From Roseomonas aeriglobus (GTDB lineage Bacteria; Pseudomonadota; Alphaproteobacteria; Sphingomonadales; Sphingomonadaceae): a stretch of 64,000 nt of DNA. The stretch is from assembly GCA_016937575.1 (NCBI GenBank), contig JAFHKN010000002.1:1860001-1924000 (forward strand), given 5' to 3'. Of the stretch, positions 9,953 to 19,095 are shown piece by piece; position 1 is the first letter of the stretch; the number at the start of each line of letters is the position of its first letter. The notes under the pieces are model-generated. The model had not been told where the DNA came from. It worked only from the letters and a program-made list of their open reading frames with translations, and ran no database searches. Both the position numbers and the translations under genes were made by a program.

Positions 9953-11367
9953 CGTTTCACCTCCTGCGCGATCGTCCGCCGGGTCGCCTTGCCATAGGGC
10001 GGCTTCAGTCCTGCAAGCTTGGCGACATCGAGCCGCGACTGCTTGAACACCGCCTTCGCATGGCTGAACGTCCGGAACCCGTCGCGGCCGTGATACGCGC
10101 CCATGCCCGAAGGACCGATGCCACCGAACGGCAAATCCTCCATCGACACGTGCATCACGACATCGTTGACCGTGACTCCGCCAGAGATCGTCCGGTCCAG
10201 CACCCGCGTCTGTTCCGTCGCATCCTCGCCGAAGTAATAAAGTCCGAGCGGCCGGTCGCGGCGGTTCACTTCTGCGATGGCATCGTCGATCATGTCGTAG
10301 CGACGCACGGGCAGGACGGGTCCGAAGATCTCCTCCTGCATCACGATCATATCGTCGGTGGCGTCGCGGATGATGTGCAGCGGCATCTTGCGGCTGTTGC
10401 TGGCGGCAAAGTCTTCGCGGCCCGAATTTACGACCTCGACCGTCGCGCCCTTCATACGGGCATCCTCGATCCACTCGGCAAGGCGGGCGTGGTGGCGGTC
10501 GTTGATGATCGCGGTGTAATCGGGGTTGTTGAGCAACGTCGGGTACATCGCCGATGCCGCGGCCTTCAGCCCATCGACCACCGCCTGCTCGCTCTCGGCG
10601 GGCGCGAGCACATAGTCGGGCGCCAGGCAGATCTGGCCGGCGTTGAGCATCTTGCCCAGTGCGATCCGCTCGGTCGTGCGCGCGATGTGGGCCGATCGTC
10701 CGATAATCACGGGCGACTTGCCGCCGAGTTCCAACGTGACCGGCACCAGATTGTCCGCCGCGCCGCGCAGAATGTGTCGTCCGATGCCCGTCGCGCCGGT
10801 GAACAGCAGATGGTCGAACGGCAGCGCGGCGAACGCCTGCCCGACCTCCGGCCCCCCTGACACGAACGCGAGTTCGTCCGCCGCGAAATATCGCCCCGCC
10901 AACTCCTCGAACAGCGCCGCCGTCCGTGGCGTGAATTCGGACGTCTTGACCATCGCGCGGTTGCCCGCCGCGAAGACGCCAGCGAGCGGTGCCATCACCA
11001 GGTTCACGGGAAAATTCCACGGCGCGATCACGCCGACCACGCCCTTGGGCTGATAGTCGACCCACGCCCGCGCACCGAGCAACCCCAGTGGGAAACGCAC
11101 GCTCCGCTTGTCGCGCGCCATCCAGCGGTCGACATGCTTCAGCGCATGCCGCAGCGGCCCGATCGACGCGCCGATGTCGGTGATCATCGACTGTTCGCGG
11201 CTGCGATGCCCGAAATCCTCGCTCAGCGCCTCACACCACGCGTCGGCATTGTCTGCGACCAGCGCGATCGCGCGTTTCAACCGATCCTTGCGTACGGCCG
11301 CGCCGACGGGAAGCTCGCGAAGGAAGGCGGCACGCTGGCGATCGAGCATCGGCATCAGGTCGGTCAT
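9949..11367 (-). CDS. calB: Coniferyl aldehyde dehydrogenase-type aldehyde dehydrogenase
   Basis: This 472-residue NAD(P)-dependent aldehyde dehydrogenase belongs to the class that includes coniferyl aldehyde dehydrogenase. The oxyanion Asn118 (APWNFP), general-base Glu213 (TLELGGKSP) and nucleophile Cys247 (NAGQICLAPDY) are all present. The CLAPDYV context is typical of the CalB/fatty-aldehyde branch rather than of betaine or succinate-semialdehyde enzymes. The real substrate cannot be told from sequence. It is coupled to the DUF892 gene downstream and preceded closely by the prepilin peptidase. Confidence 0.85.
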   Translation of the reverse strand: MTDLMPMLDRQRAAFLRELPVGAAVRKDRLKRAIALVADNADAWCEALSEDFGHRSREQSMITDIGASIGPLRHALKHVDRWMARDKRSVRFPLGLLGARAWVDYQPKGVVGVIAPWNFPVNLVMAPLAGVFAAGNRAMVKTSEFTPRTAALFEELAGRYFAADELAFVSGGPEVGQAFAALPFDHLLFTGATGIGRHILRGAADNLVPVTLELGGKSPVIIGRSAHIARTTERIALGKMLNAGQICLAPDYVLAPAESEQAVVDGLKAAASAMYPTLLNNPDYTAIINDRHHARLAEWIEDARMKGATVEVVNSGREDFAASNSRKMPLHIIRDATDDMIVMQEEIFGPVLPVRRYDMIDDAIAEVNRRDRPLGLYYFGEDATEQTRVLDRTISGGVTVNDVVMHVSMEDLPFGGIGPSGMGAYHGRDGFRTFSHAKAVFKQSRLDVAKLAGLKPPYGKATRRTIAQEVKR

Positions 11368-11376
11368 GCAGCGATC

Positions 11377-12093
11377 CTATCGTAGATTGGCGGCGATCCA
11401 CATCCCGAATCCGGCAACCGCGAGCAATGTCCCAAGCGGCAGCCGATCGTCCGCGCGCATCCGCCCCGCCAGCGCCCAGGCCAATCCCAAGAGACACGCG
11501 ACCAACAGCACGGCGGGCAGCGCGCGCCAGCCCAGCCACAGCCCGATCGCGCCGAACAGCTTGGCATCCCCTCCGCCCAGCCCCATCCGGCCACGTACGC
11601 GGTGATAGGCTTGCGCGACCACCCACAGGCTCGCAAACCCCACCGCCCCGCCGATCAGCCGATCCGCCAGGAGTGGGTCGAACCCGTTAAGCCCAGCCGC
11701 CAGACCCAATAGCGCCAGCGACAGGCTCAGCGCATTCGGGATACGAAACGCAACGAAGTCGATCGCGCCGATCAGCAGAAGCAGCCAGCCGAAGGCTGCG
11801 CCGGTGACGGCCAGCGGCCCGGTCGCAACCAACCCCGCGGCGACACCGATCGCGGCGCCCAGGACTTCGAGGGCAATATGGAGGGGGCCGATACCGGCAT
11901 CGCAGGTCTGGCAGCGTCCGCGCAGCACCAGCCAGCTCAGGATCGGCACCAGCTCGACCGCCCGCAAGGTCCGGGCGCATCCATCGCACCGCGACCGTCC
12001 CGCCAGGGCAGACGCGGGCCAGCGCACCGCGACGGTCGCGATGAAACTGCCGAAAATCGCTCCTAGCCCCCCGAGGCCGATCGCCCAGTAAAT
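11377..12093 (-). CDS. Prepilin peptidase (A24 family), start codon unclear
   Basis: This membrane aspartic protease/methyltransferase processes type IV prepilin or pseudopilin leader peptides. Two CxxC pairs (CDGC, CQTC) form the zinc-type motif of full-length PilD. The two catalytic aspartates are in GAIDFVAFRIPN and GLGGGDAKLFG. The first standard start is GTG 12027, but the sequence before it in frame (LGAIFGSFIATVAV) is the conserved first membrane helix of the family. Reading back, the only initiator-like codon after the upstream stop is ATT at 12093-12091. I give that extended form (238 residues); GTG 12027 would give 216. Confidence 0.8.
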   Translation of the reverse strand: MYWAIGLGGLGAIFGSFIATVAVRWPASALAGRSRCDGCARTLRAVELVPILSWLVLRGRCQTCDAGIGPLHIALEVLGAAIGVAAGLVATGPLAVTGAAFGWLLLLIGAIDFVAFRIPNALSLSLALLGLAAGLNGFDPLLADRLIGGAVGFASLWVVAQAYHRVRGRMGLGGGDAKLFGAIGLWLGWRALPAVLLVACLLGLAWALAGRMRADDRLPLGTLLAVAGFGMWIAANLR

Positions 12094-12099
12094 CGCGCT

Positions 12100-12357
12100 T
12101 TACTCGCCCTTTTTGCGGATCAGATAGCGATACACGCCGAACAGGTTGATGCCCAGCAGCACGCCGTTCTGCGCCGTCAGCGCCCAGTCCTGGGTCAGCA
12201 CCGCGCCGGTAATCCAGGCGATGGCCGAGGCGACGAAGATCACGAACCCCCACCCCGTCACCCGCCGCCCGCTGTCAAGCGAGACCATGAATGCGGCGGT
12301 GATCCCGGTTGCGGTCGCGAACCACTTCAGGCCGGTGACGAAGGGCGTCTCTTCCAT
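12100..12357 (-). CDS. Small membrane protein of unknown function
   Basis: This 85-residue protein has three probable membrane helices (about residues 12-27, 34-53 and 60-77) and a basic C-terminus ending RKKGE. I do not recognise a specific family; the last helix pattern NGVLLGINLFGVYRYL is seen in several small inner-membrane proteins. It is in the same reading frame as the prepilin peptidase, separated only by its TAA stop, so the two are probably cotranscribed. Confidence 0.6.
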   Translation of the reverse strand: MEETPFVTGLKWFATATGITAAFMVSLDSGRRVTGWGFVIFVASAIAWITGAVLTQDWALTAQNGVLLGINLFGVYRYLIRKKGE

Positions 12358-12422
12358 CCGCGCCCAACGTTCCGAAAGGACGTCAAGACGCGGGAGAATC
12401 GCGTTGATTCAGATTGTACGCG

Positions 12423-13448
12423 TTAGCCCTTCTTCAGGTGCCGACGCCCGAGCAGTTCGGCGATCTGCACCGCGTTCAGCGCCGCGCCCTTGCGCAGATT
12501 GTCGCTGACGCACCACAGGGCCAGGCCGTTCTCCACGGTCGGGTCCTCGCGCACCCGGCTGACGAAGGTCGCATAGTCGCCGACGCATTCGACCGGCGTG
12601 ACGTAGCCGCCGTCCTCGCGCTTATCGACCAGCATGATGCCCGGCGCCTCGCGGAGCAGGTTCTGCGCGGCTTCCGCCGACAGCTCGTTCTCCATCTCGA
12701 TCGTCAGCGCCTCGGAATGGCCGACGAAGACGGGCACGCGCACGCAGGTCGCGACGACCTTGATCTTGGGATCGAGGATCTTCTTGGTTTCGACCACCAT
12801 CTTCCACTCTTCCTTGGTCGATCCGTCGTCCAGGAAGCTGTCGATGTGCGGGATCACGTTGAAGGCGATCTGCTTGGTGAATTTCTTGGGCTCGGCCGAG
12901 TCGCCGACGAAGATGTTGCGGCTCTGCTCGAACAGCTCGTCCATGCCCGCCTTCCCCGCGCCCGAAACCGACTGATAGGTCGCGACGACGACGCGGGTGA
13001 TCTTGGCGGCGTCGTGGATCGGCTTCAGCGCGACGACCATCTGCGCGGTCGAGCAATTCGGGTTCGCGATGATGTTCTTGGCGGTGTAACCGTCGATCGC
13101 TTCCGGGTTCACTTCGGGCACGACCAGCGGCACGTCCGGGTCCATGCGGAACAGCGACGAATTGTCGATGACGGTGCAGCCCGCCGCGGCAAAGCGGGGG
13201 GCGTGGAGCTTGGTTGCTTCCGACCCGATGGCGAAAATCGCCATGTCCCATCCCTTGGGATCGAAATGCTCGATGTTCTGGATCTTCAGCTTGCGGCCGG
13301 TTTCGCCATAATCGACCTCGTCGCCCTGGCTGCGCGCCGACGCCAGCACCGCAATCTCGTCGGCCGGAAACTCGCGCTCGGCCAGGATGGCAAGAACCTC
13401 GCGCCCGACATTGCCCGTCGCGCCTGCGACAACGACCCGATACCCCAT
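12423..13448 (-). CDS. asd: Aspartate-semialdehyde dehydrogenase
   Basis: This enzyme makes aspartate semialdehyde from aspartyl phosphate, feeding lysine/diaminopimelate, methionine and threonine synthesis. The N-terminus VVVAGATGNVGREV is the NADP-binding loop. The nucleophile is Cys132 (NPNCSTAQM), and the conserved VFVGHSEALT holds the active-site His. At 341 residues it has normal length. ATG 13448 is preferred over GTG 13460 because GGAGG lies just upstream of it. Confidence 0.96.
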   Translation of the reverse strand: MGYRVVVAGATGNVGREVLAILAEREFPADEIAVLASARSQGDEVDYGETGRKLKIQNIEHFDPKGWDMAIFAIGSEATKLHAPRFAAAGCTVIDNSSLFRMDPDVPLVVPEVNPEAIDGYTAKNIIANPNCSTAQMVVALKPIHDAAKITRVVVATYQSVSGAGKAGMDELFEQSRNIFVGDSAEPKKFTKQIAFNVIPHIDSFLDDGSTKEEWKMVVETKKILDPKIKVVATCVRVPVFVGHSEALTIEMENELSAEAAQNLLREAPGIMLVDKREDGGYVTPVECVGDYATFVSRVREDPTVENGLALWCVSDNLRKGAALNAVQIAELLGRRHLKKG

Positions 13449-13863
13449 GAAACCCTCCACTTACTCGCGCGCGGCCGTAGCGGCGGGCCGGCGCGCGGGC
13501 AAGCAAGCAGGGGTTTAGACCCGTAAACGGCAATGACCGTGACGGAGCCGACATTGGTTCAGGCAAGAAACGAGGAGCGGCGCGATGCTATTGCATCGTG
13601 TCCCCAGGCGACTTTGGCTCGCGACGCTCTGGGGTAAAATCGGCCCGCCGCTTCCGGGTTTCATCAAATTATCGCTTTTGATGAGACCCTGCACGGTTGC
13701 CCTGTCGCGCCTACCGGCTGCGTCAGGGTTTCCCGCGAAGTAGCACCTTGCGGGGGCCCGGCGGCGAGCCTTGCAGGCTGCGCCGCTACCTGCTGCCCCC
13801 CCCTCGTTGCCGGACGAACACGACAGGGCAATCACGGTCGTTGTCCTTTGCGGGTCTGACCCC
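13449..13863. other. Long non-coding gap with nested inverted repeats
   Basis: No credible gene is found in these 415 bp, which lie between two minus-strand genes. It contains an 11-base perfect long-range pair (TTGCCCTGTCG at 13697-13707 with 13821-13831). Inside that lie GGGGGC/GCCCCC (13752-13757 and 13795-13800) and a hairpin at 13761-13786. There are also separate hairpins around 13593-13608 (CGATGC arms) and 13661-13683 (TCATCAAA-type arms). The nesting suggests a structured RNA, read most simply on the minus strand. I could not match it to a known RNA family. Confidence 0.5.
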
Positions 13864-16071
13864 TTACTTGAGGCCAGCCCCAACCGTCCTGTCGAGGAAG
13901 TTCAGGATCGTCGTCCAGACATGAATGTCGCGGCCGGCGCTGTGGGTCTTTCCGGGATAGAACATCATTTCGAACGGCGTGTTCGTCGCCTGCATCCTGG
14001 CGGCGAAGGCGGTCGAATTGTCGAGCACGACATTGTCGTCGGCCATGCCGTGGATCAGGAGCAGCGGGTCGCTGATCTTCGGCCCGTCCTCGACCGCCGC
14101 CGATCTGGTATAGGCCGCCTTGTCGCGACCCTTCGGATCGGTGCCCATGTAGCGCTCGGTGTAATGGGTGTCGTAGAGTTCCCACTTCGTCACCGGCGCG
14201 CCCGATATGCCGGCGGCGTAGACGCCCGGGTTCGCCTCCAGCATCTTCAGCGTCATGTAGCCGCCGTACGACCAGCCATAGGTCGCAATGCGCTTGGGAT
14301 CGACGAAGTCCAGCGTCTTGAGATAATTGGCCCCGGCCAGCTGGTCGCGCACCTCGACCCCGCCCATCGCGTGCCAGATCGCGTCCTCGAACGCCTTGCC
14401 GCGGTTCGCCGACCCGCGGTTGTCGATCATGAAGACGATATAGCCCTTGTCGACCAGCAGCTGGTGCAGCGGCGGCCCCCAGTTCCGCGTGACCGTCTGG
14501 CTATGCGGGCCGCCGTAATGTTCGAAGAACACGGGATACTTCTTGCCCGGCTCCAGCTTCGGCGTCAGCATTTCCCAATAGAGCGTCTCGCCATCGGGCG
14601 TCTTCAGACTGCCGAACTTCGTCTCGGCGTGACTCGAGAGATACGGATAATAGGGGTGGCCCGGCCGGATCGCATTTTCGGTGATCCAGGACAGCCGCTT
14701 ACCGCTCGCATCGGCGAGATAGACCTGCGTCGGCTGAATCGGATTGGAACGCTGGACGATGAAGCGGCGGGCGCTGTCGTCGGCGGTGGCATTGTTCCAC
14801 CAGCCGGCCTCGGTCAGGCGGGTCATAGCCAGGGACGCCAGGTCGAGCGCGTAGATATGGCGTTCGAGCGCACCGTCCTTGTTGCCGTTGAAATAGAGCT
14901 TGCCGCCCGTTTCATCGACGCCGTTCAGCCCGGCGACGTCCCATGCGCCCTTGGTCAGCTGCGTCCACTTGCCGGCGTTAAACCGGTACAGGTGCCCGTG
15001 GCCGTCGCGCTCTGACCACCAGATGATGCTGCCGTCCTTCATCGGCACGAAGACGTTCGACAGGTTGACCCAGCTCTTCGGGCCCGATTTTTCGGTGAAG
15101 AGGACGCTCGACGTACCGGTCGCCGGATCGACCTTCAGCACGTCGAGCACGGTCTGTTCGCGATTCTGACGCTGGACATAGAGCGTCTTGCCGTCGGGCG
15201 CCCACTTCACGCGGGCGAGGTAGATGTCGCGGTCCTTGCCCAGGTCGACCTTCACCGTCCCAGTACCGTCCGGGCGCATGACATAGAGGTCGACGAGGAC
15301 GTTCGGCGTGCCGGCGGCGGGATAGCGTTGTTCGAAGACCTTCGTCTCCTCCGCCCCGATCGCCGCGCGGACGACGGTGCCGACCGGCGCTTCATCGAAG
15401 CGTTCGACCGCAATATACTGCTCGTCGGGCGACCACCAATAGCCAGTGGTGCGGTCCATTTCCTCCTGCGCGACGAACTCCGCCTCACCCCAATGCACCG
15501 TACCGGCGCCGTCGGGCGTGATCTTGCGCGCAGCACCGCCGTTCAGGTCGGAAACGTAGAGATTTTGATCCCTCACGAAGCTCAACAGATTGCCCCGCGG
15601 GCTGACCAGCGGATTGAGCTCGCCGCCCGGCGTGTTGGTCAGCCGCTTCACCTTGCCGTCGAGCGTGGCGAGGTACAGATCGCCGTCGAGCGGGACCAGG
15701 ATCGACTTCCCGTCCGACGACCATTGATAAGCGACGATTCCGCGCTGGCCGCCGATGCGCGCGCGCTCGCGCTGCATCTTCTCGGCCTCGCTGAGTTCGG
15801 CGCCGGTACCGACCTTCTTGCTGTCGACCAGCATCCGCCATTGGCCCGTTGCGGTATCCATCGCCCACAGGTCGAACCGGTCCTTTTCCTCCGCGCGTGG
15901 GCGCAGTGACGTGAGCAGGCGGCCATCGGGCGACAGCTTCAGCGCGCGCGGCTGCTCGCCGGCCAGATCGGGGCTGGCGAACACGCGCTGTAGCGTCAGA
16001 TCTTCGGCGTGGGCAGGCATGGACATGAGGGCGACGGAGGCGGCAAGCGCCGCGATAGTGGTGCGAAGCAT
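13864..16071 (-). CDS. Dipeptidyl peptidase IV-like S9B serine peptidase
   Basis: This exported peptidase should release N-terminal dipeptides, probably in the periplasm. It has 735 residues from ATG 16071, which begins a clear signal peptide (MLRTTIAALAASVALM...AHA). The earlier in-frame start only adds a basic non-signal stretch. A beta-propeller (about residues 40-480) includes the Glu motif AEFVAQEEMDR that binds the substrate N-terminus in S9B enzymes. The C-terminal alpha/beta hydrolase domain holds Ser601 (GWSYGGYM), Asp678 (HGMADDNV) and His710 (GKTHS). Confidence 0.92.
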   Translation of the reverse strand: MLRTTIAALAASVALMSMPAHAEDLTLQRVFASPDLAGEQPRALKLSPDGRLLTSLRPRAEEKDRFDLWAMDTATGQWRMLVDSKKVGTGAELSEAEKMQRERARIGGQRGIVAYQWSSDGKSILVPLDGDLYLATLDGKVKRLTNTPGGELNPLVSPRGNLLSFVRDQNLYVSDLNGGAARKITPDGAGTVHWGEAEFVAQEEMDRTTGYWWSPDEQYIAVERFDEAPVGTVVRAAIGAEETKVFEQRYPAAGTPNVLVDLYVMRPDGTGTVKVDLGKDRDIYLARVKWAPDGKTLYVQRQNREQTVLDVLKVDPATGTSSVLFTEKSGPKSWVNLSNVFVPMKDGSIIWWSERDGHGHLYRFNAGKWTQLTKGAWDVAGLNGVDETGGKLYFNGNKDGALERHIYALDLASLAMTRLTEAGWWNNATADDSARRFIVQRSNPIQPTQVYLADASGKRLSWITENAIRPGHPYYPYLSSHAETKFGSLKTPDGETLYWEMLTPKLEPGKKYPVFFEHYGGPHSQTVTRNWGPPLHQLLVDKGYIVFMIDNRGSANRGKAFEDAIWHAMGGVEVRDQLAGANYLKTLDFVDPKRIATYGWSYGGYMTLKMLEANPGVYAAGISGAPVTKWELYDTHYTERYMGTDPKGRDKAAYTRSAAVEDGPKISDPLLLIHGMADDNVVLDNSTAFAARMQATNTPFEMMFYPGKTHSAGRDIHVWTTILNFLDRTVGAGLK

Positions 16072-16111
16072 GGGGCGGAACCTACTGAAGGCCCCGCCCG
16101 TAGCCAAGCGC

Positions 16112-17530
16112 TCAGGCTGCCACCGGCACGCCTCCCGCAACGAGCGGCGGGCGCTTGCGGATCGGCAGCAACTGCCGCGCGACGATGGATCGCCACGCCC
16201 ATTCGACCGGCGCGATACGGTACTGACGGACGTACCAGTTCGCCGCCATCAGCAGCAGCGCGTTGATCGCGACCGCAGTCAGCATCAGCGCCATCCAGCC
16301 CTGCGTCCCGTACAGCCCCAGACCGAACGGCGGATACAGCAGCCACAGACAGATGATCGTCTGCCCGATGTAGATCGTCAGTGCCGTACGCCCTGCCGCT
16401 TCGAACGGGCGAAGCAGGCGTGTGCCCAGGGCGGTCGACAACAGCAGGTAGACCAGCCCGATATGGCCGAGCGTCGTCGTCAACCGAGCGACTTCGGACA
16501 GCGACCACATGATCGACGGGCTATCGTCGAAGCGCATCGTATGAATTGCGCCGACCGTCCGGCTCCCGAGGCCTACGGCATAGCTCGCCAAGGTCATCCG
16601 TACGTAGAAGGCGCGCGAGCGGGCGCCCTGGATGATGCCCCATTTGTAGAGCGCCGCGCCGACCAGCATCGTGGCGGCGGCTTCCCAGACGAGAGCGATC
16701 TCGAGCAGCTGGCCCTGCAGATACAGGAAGAAGCCCCAGGCCGCCGACGCCCAGGTGCCGAACGTACCGGTGGCGTCGCTGCGGGCCTTGTCTTCCGCGA
16801 CGATGCGCGCGCGATCTTCGGCTTGCCCCTTCTCGCGCGCGGCGCGGCGCTCCAGCGCCTTCGTCAGCGTTTCCGCTTCCGCCTTGCTCAACGCGGCGCC
16901 GCTCGTCTTTTGGGCTTCCAGCCGGGCTATCTCCGCCCGCTGCCCCGGCACCGTCAGATAGCCGACACCGCCCCCGACGAGTTGCAGCAGCGCCATGCTG
17001 AGCCCGAGCGCCAGCAACGTCTTTGGACCGAGGCGCCGGAACAACACCGCGACCAGCGCAGCGATGCCATAGGTATGGAGAATGTCGCCCGGCCACAGCA
17101 GGACGAAGACGTGGATCAGTCCGAACGCGAAAAGGACGATGTTCCGCCAGGCATAGCTGCGCAGTACCGGCCAGGGACCGAACAGGCGACGGATGATCCG
17201 GCCCATGCGGCCTTCCGGCGGCGCCGTTGCCACAGCGCCGGCCACGCGATCGGTCAGAATGACCATGCCGACCCCGAACAACATCTCGAGCATGCAGCGC
17301 GCGGTGCCATCGGCGAACACCTCGCGGAGGAACCAGGCGATCTGATCGGCCTGCGACCAGCCGAGATGCCGCACGTCCTGCGCCCAGAACGCCCAGATCG
17401 ATCCGCCCATGTCGTTGATGTTCATGAACAGGATGCCCAGGATCGCGATCCCGCGCAGAATATCGAGGCTGGCGACGCGCGGTGCGCCGTCCGGCTCGAC
17501 CGCAGTCGTCATCATGGTGGCGTCGGCCAT
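16112..17530 (-). CDS. DUF418 (YeiB-type) multi-pass membrane protein
   Basis: This 472-residue inner-membrane protein opens with RVASLDILRGIAILGILFMN, the signature of the YeiB/DUF418 family. It has about nine or ten membrane helices. A charged cytoplasmic loop (roughly residues 185-250), rich in Glu, Arg and Ala, interrupts them. The C-terminal DUF418 part has GRTALTIYIGQTI and the final EWAWRSIV. The family is thought to include transporters, but no substrate is known. It is followed downstream by the peptidase gene. Confidence 0.8.
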   Translation of the reverse strand: MADATMMTTAVEPDGAPRVASLDILRGIAILGILFMNINDMGGSIWAFWAQDVRHLGWSQADQIAWFLREVFADGTARCMLEMLFGVGMVILTDRVAGAVATAPPEGRMGRIIRRLFGPWPVLRSYAWRNIVLFAFGLIHVFVLLWPGDILHTYGIAALVAVLFRRLGPKTLLALGLSMALLQLVGGGVGYLTVPGQRAEIARLEAQKTSGAALSKAEAETLTKALERRAAREKGQAEDRARIVAEDKARSDATGTFGTWASAAWGFFLYLQGQLLEIALVWEAAATMLVGAALYKWGIIQGARSRAFYVRMTLASYAVGLGSRTVGAIHTMRFDDSPSIMWSLSEVARLTTTLGHIGLVYLLLSTALGTRLLRPFEAAGRTALTIYIGQTIICLWLLYPPFGLGLYGTQGWMALMLTAVAINALLLMAANWYVRQYRIAPVEWAWRSIVARQLLPIRKRPPLVAGGVPVAA

Positions 17531-17637
17531 AGGATCGTCTCCCCCCGGAGTGTATCGCTACAGTATCACACTTACCGCGGAGCGCAAGCGGATCGCCGGG
17601 GCTTGTGCCGTCTGTGTCCAACCGGATACGATCACCC

Positions 17638-17757
17638 ATGACTGACGATGACGGCGAACGCCGTGGCTGGCGCGACCGGCTGCCTTATGTGATCGGCGTG
17701 CTGGGACTCTTCGCCTGGTTTGCGCTGCTTTACTTCATGCTACGCGACGTCGCCTGA
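17638..17757 (+). CDS. Small single-pass membrane protein, 39 residues
   Basis: ATG 17638 opens a 39-residue frame: a charged start (MTDDDGERRGWRDR), one hydrophobic helix (about residues 16-35) and a short tail. It is isolated between the divergent DUF418 gene and the convergent rplS. The frame is short, so the call rests on the charge/helix layout and good codon use. Function unknown. Confidence 0.5.
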   Translation: MTDDDGERRGWRDRLPYVIGVLGLFAWFALLYFMLRDVA

Positions 17758-17915
17758 CAGGCAGCGTGTCGCATGGTCCGGGTCAGGCGCGGGCGCTCGC
17801 TGCTCCTTGCGCTCGTGCTTAGTCCATCGGAGCACCCAGGCCGGATACGCCCGGCAACGCGCTCGCGATGAAAGACGGGGGGTAGCGGGCGCTGACGCTT
17901 CCCCCAAAAGGAGAA

Positions 17916-17947
17916 GGGGCGCCGCGACCCCCAGGTCGCGACGCCCC
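17916..17947 (-). terminator. Terminator of the trmD-rplS transcript
   Basis: Read on the minus strand, arms GGGGCGTCGCGACC and GGTCGCGGCGCCCC fold with a TGGG loop and one G-T pair. A T-rich stretch (TTCTCCTTTT) follows. It lies 25 bases after the rplS stop. Confidence 0.65.
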
Positions 17948-17971
17948 GTGAAACCCCGACGGGCCGGCGGC

Positions 17972-18361
17972 TTATTCGGCCGCTGCGGTCTCGGTCGTGC
18001 GGGTGTCGCGACGCTCGGCGATACGCGCCGACTTGCCGGTACGACCACGCAGATAGTACAGCTTGGCACGACGCACGACACCGCGACGAACGACGGTGAT
18101 GCTGTCGATGTTCGGCGAATACAGCGGGAAGACACGCTCCACGCCTTCGCCGAAGCTGATCTTGCGGACGGTGAAGCTCGAACCCATGCCCTTGTTCGAC
18201 CGCGCGATGCACACGCCTTCATAGGCCTGGACGCGGGTACGCTCGCCTTCGACGACGCGCACGCCGACACGCAGCGTATCGCCCGGGCGGAACTCGGGGA
18301 CCTGCTTGCTGTCGTTGAACTTGGCGATCTGCTCGGCTTCGAGCTGCTGAATGATGTTCAT
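17972..18361 (-). CDS. rplS: 50S ribosomal protein L19
   Basis: This 129-residue protein sits at the subunit interface. The core is typical: [32 protein letters not shown] and [18 protein letters not shown]. There is a short extra TTETAAAE tail. ATG 18361 overlaps the trmD stop (ATGA), so it is probably translated by coupling. An upstream extension of the frame is trmD sequence in another phase. Confidence 0.97.
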   Translation of the reverse strand: MNIIQQLEAEQIAKFNDSKQVPEFRPGDTLRVGVRVVEGERTRVQAYEGVCIARSNKGMGSSFTVRKISFGEGVERVFPLYSPNIDSITVVRRGVVRRAKLYYLRGRTGKSARIAERRDTRTTETAAAE

Positions 18362-19095
18362 ACAAAATCGTCCTCTGACGGTTGCCGCGCGCCAGAGGGA
18401 GGGTGGACCCGAGCGCCGGTGTAGCGCTCCCACAGGTCTGGCCTCCGTAGCCGTGTATCAGTCTCGGCCTGTGCTTTCCGCCAGGCCGCGATCTTCGCAT
18501 GATCCCCCGATCGCAGCACTTGCGGGATCGTGCGGCCCTCCCACTCGACGGGTCGGGTGTAGTGCGGATATTCGAGGAGGCCGCTTTCGAAGCTTTCCTC
18601 ATCCCCACTGAGGGCCGCGCCCATTACGCCGGGAAGCAGCCGAATGCAAGCATCCAGCAGGACCAGCGCACCCATCTCTCCGCCCGACAGGATATAGTCG
18701 CCGATCGACACCGGCTCGACCGCGCGCCCTTCGAAGATGCGCTCGTCGAACCCCTCGAACCGCCCGCACAGGATGGCGACCCCCGGCCCCGCCGCCAGGT
18801 CGCGCACGCGAGCCTGGGTCAGCGGCGCCCCGCGCGGGCTCATCGCCAGCACGGGTACGACGTCCGTCACGCTGTCGATCGCCGCGGCGAGCACATCGGC
18901 CCGCAGCACCATTCCCGCCCCGCCCCCGGCGGGCGTGTCGTCCACCGTCCGATGCCTGTCGATCGCAAAATCTCGGATCTGCGTGGTCTTGAGCGACCAT
19001 TTCCCCTCCCTGAGCGCTCGCCCGGCGAGCGACGCGCCGAGAGGACCGGGAAACATCTCCGGATAGAGCGTCAGGATGGTGGCGGCGAAGGTCAT
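18358..19095 (-). CDS. trmD: tRNA (guanine-37-N1)-methyltransferase
   Basis: TrmD methylates G37 next to the anticodon and is essential in most bacteria. The 245-residue protein has the SPOUT knot motifs: [12 protein letters not shown] at the start, [24 protein letters not shown] and [14 protein letters not shown] 19095 is chosen for the family start [12 protein letters not shown]. It overlaps the stop of a PIN-domain toxin gene (ATGA), which is an unusual upstream partner; rimM normally precedes trmD. Confidence 0.97.
   Translation of the reverse strand: MTFAATILTLYPEMFPGPLGASLAGRALREGKWSLKTTQIRDFAIDRHRTVDDTPAGGGAGMVLRADVLAAAIDSVTDVVPVLAMSPRGAPLTQARVRDLAAGPGVAILCGRFEGFDERIFEGRAVEPVSIGDYILSGGEMGALVLLDACIRLLPGVMGAALSGDEESFESGLLEYPHYTRPVEWEGRTIPQVLRSGDHAKIAAWRKAQAETDTRLRRPDLWERYTGARVHPPSGARQPSEDDFV

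Noticed and set aside
12414..13526. A 370-residue plus-strand frame
   Set aside because: It is antisense to asd, which has all catalytic motifs.
13690..13835. SRP RNA or tmRNA in the asd-peptidase gap
   Set aside because: The GGAA tetraloop domain and tmRNA acceptor or tag features are missing; the true SRP RNA is at 53343-53440.
16072..16140. A longer start for the dipeptidyl peptidase
   Set aside because: The extra 23 residues are basic and precede a textbook signal peptide that begins at ATG 16071.
15755..17641. A 628-residue plus-strand frame over the DUF418 gene
   Set aside because: It is an Arg/Gln/His-rich antisense shadow; the minus strand encodes a clear membrane protein.
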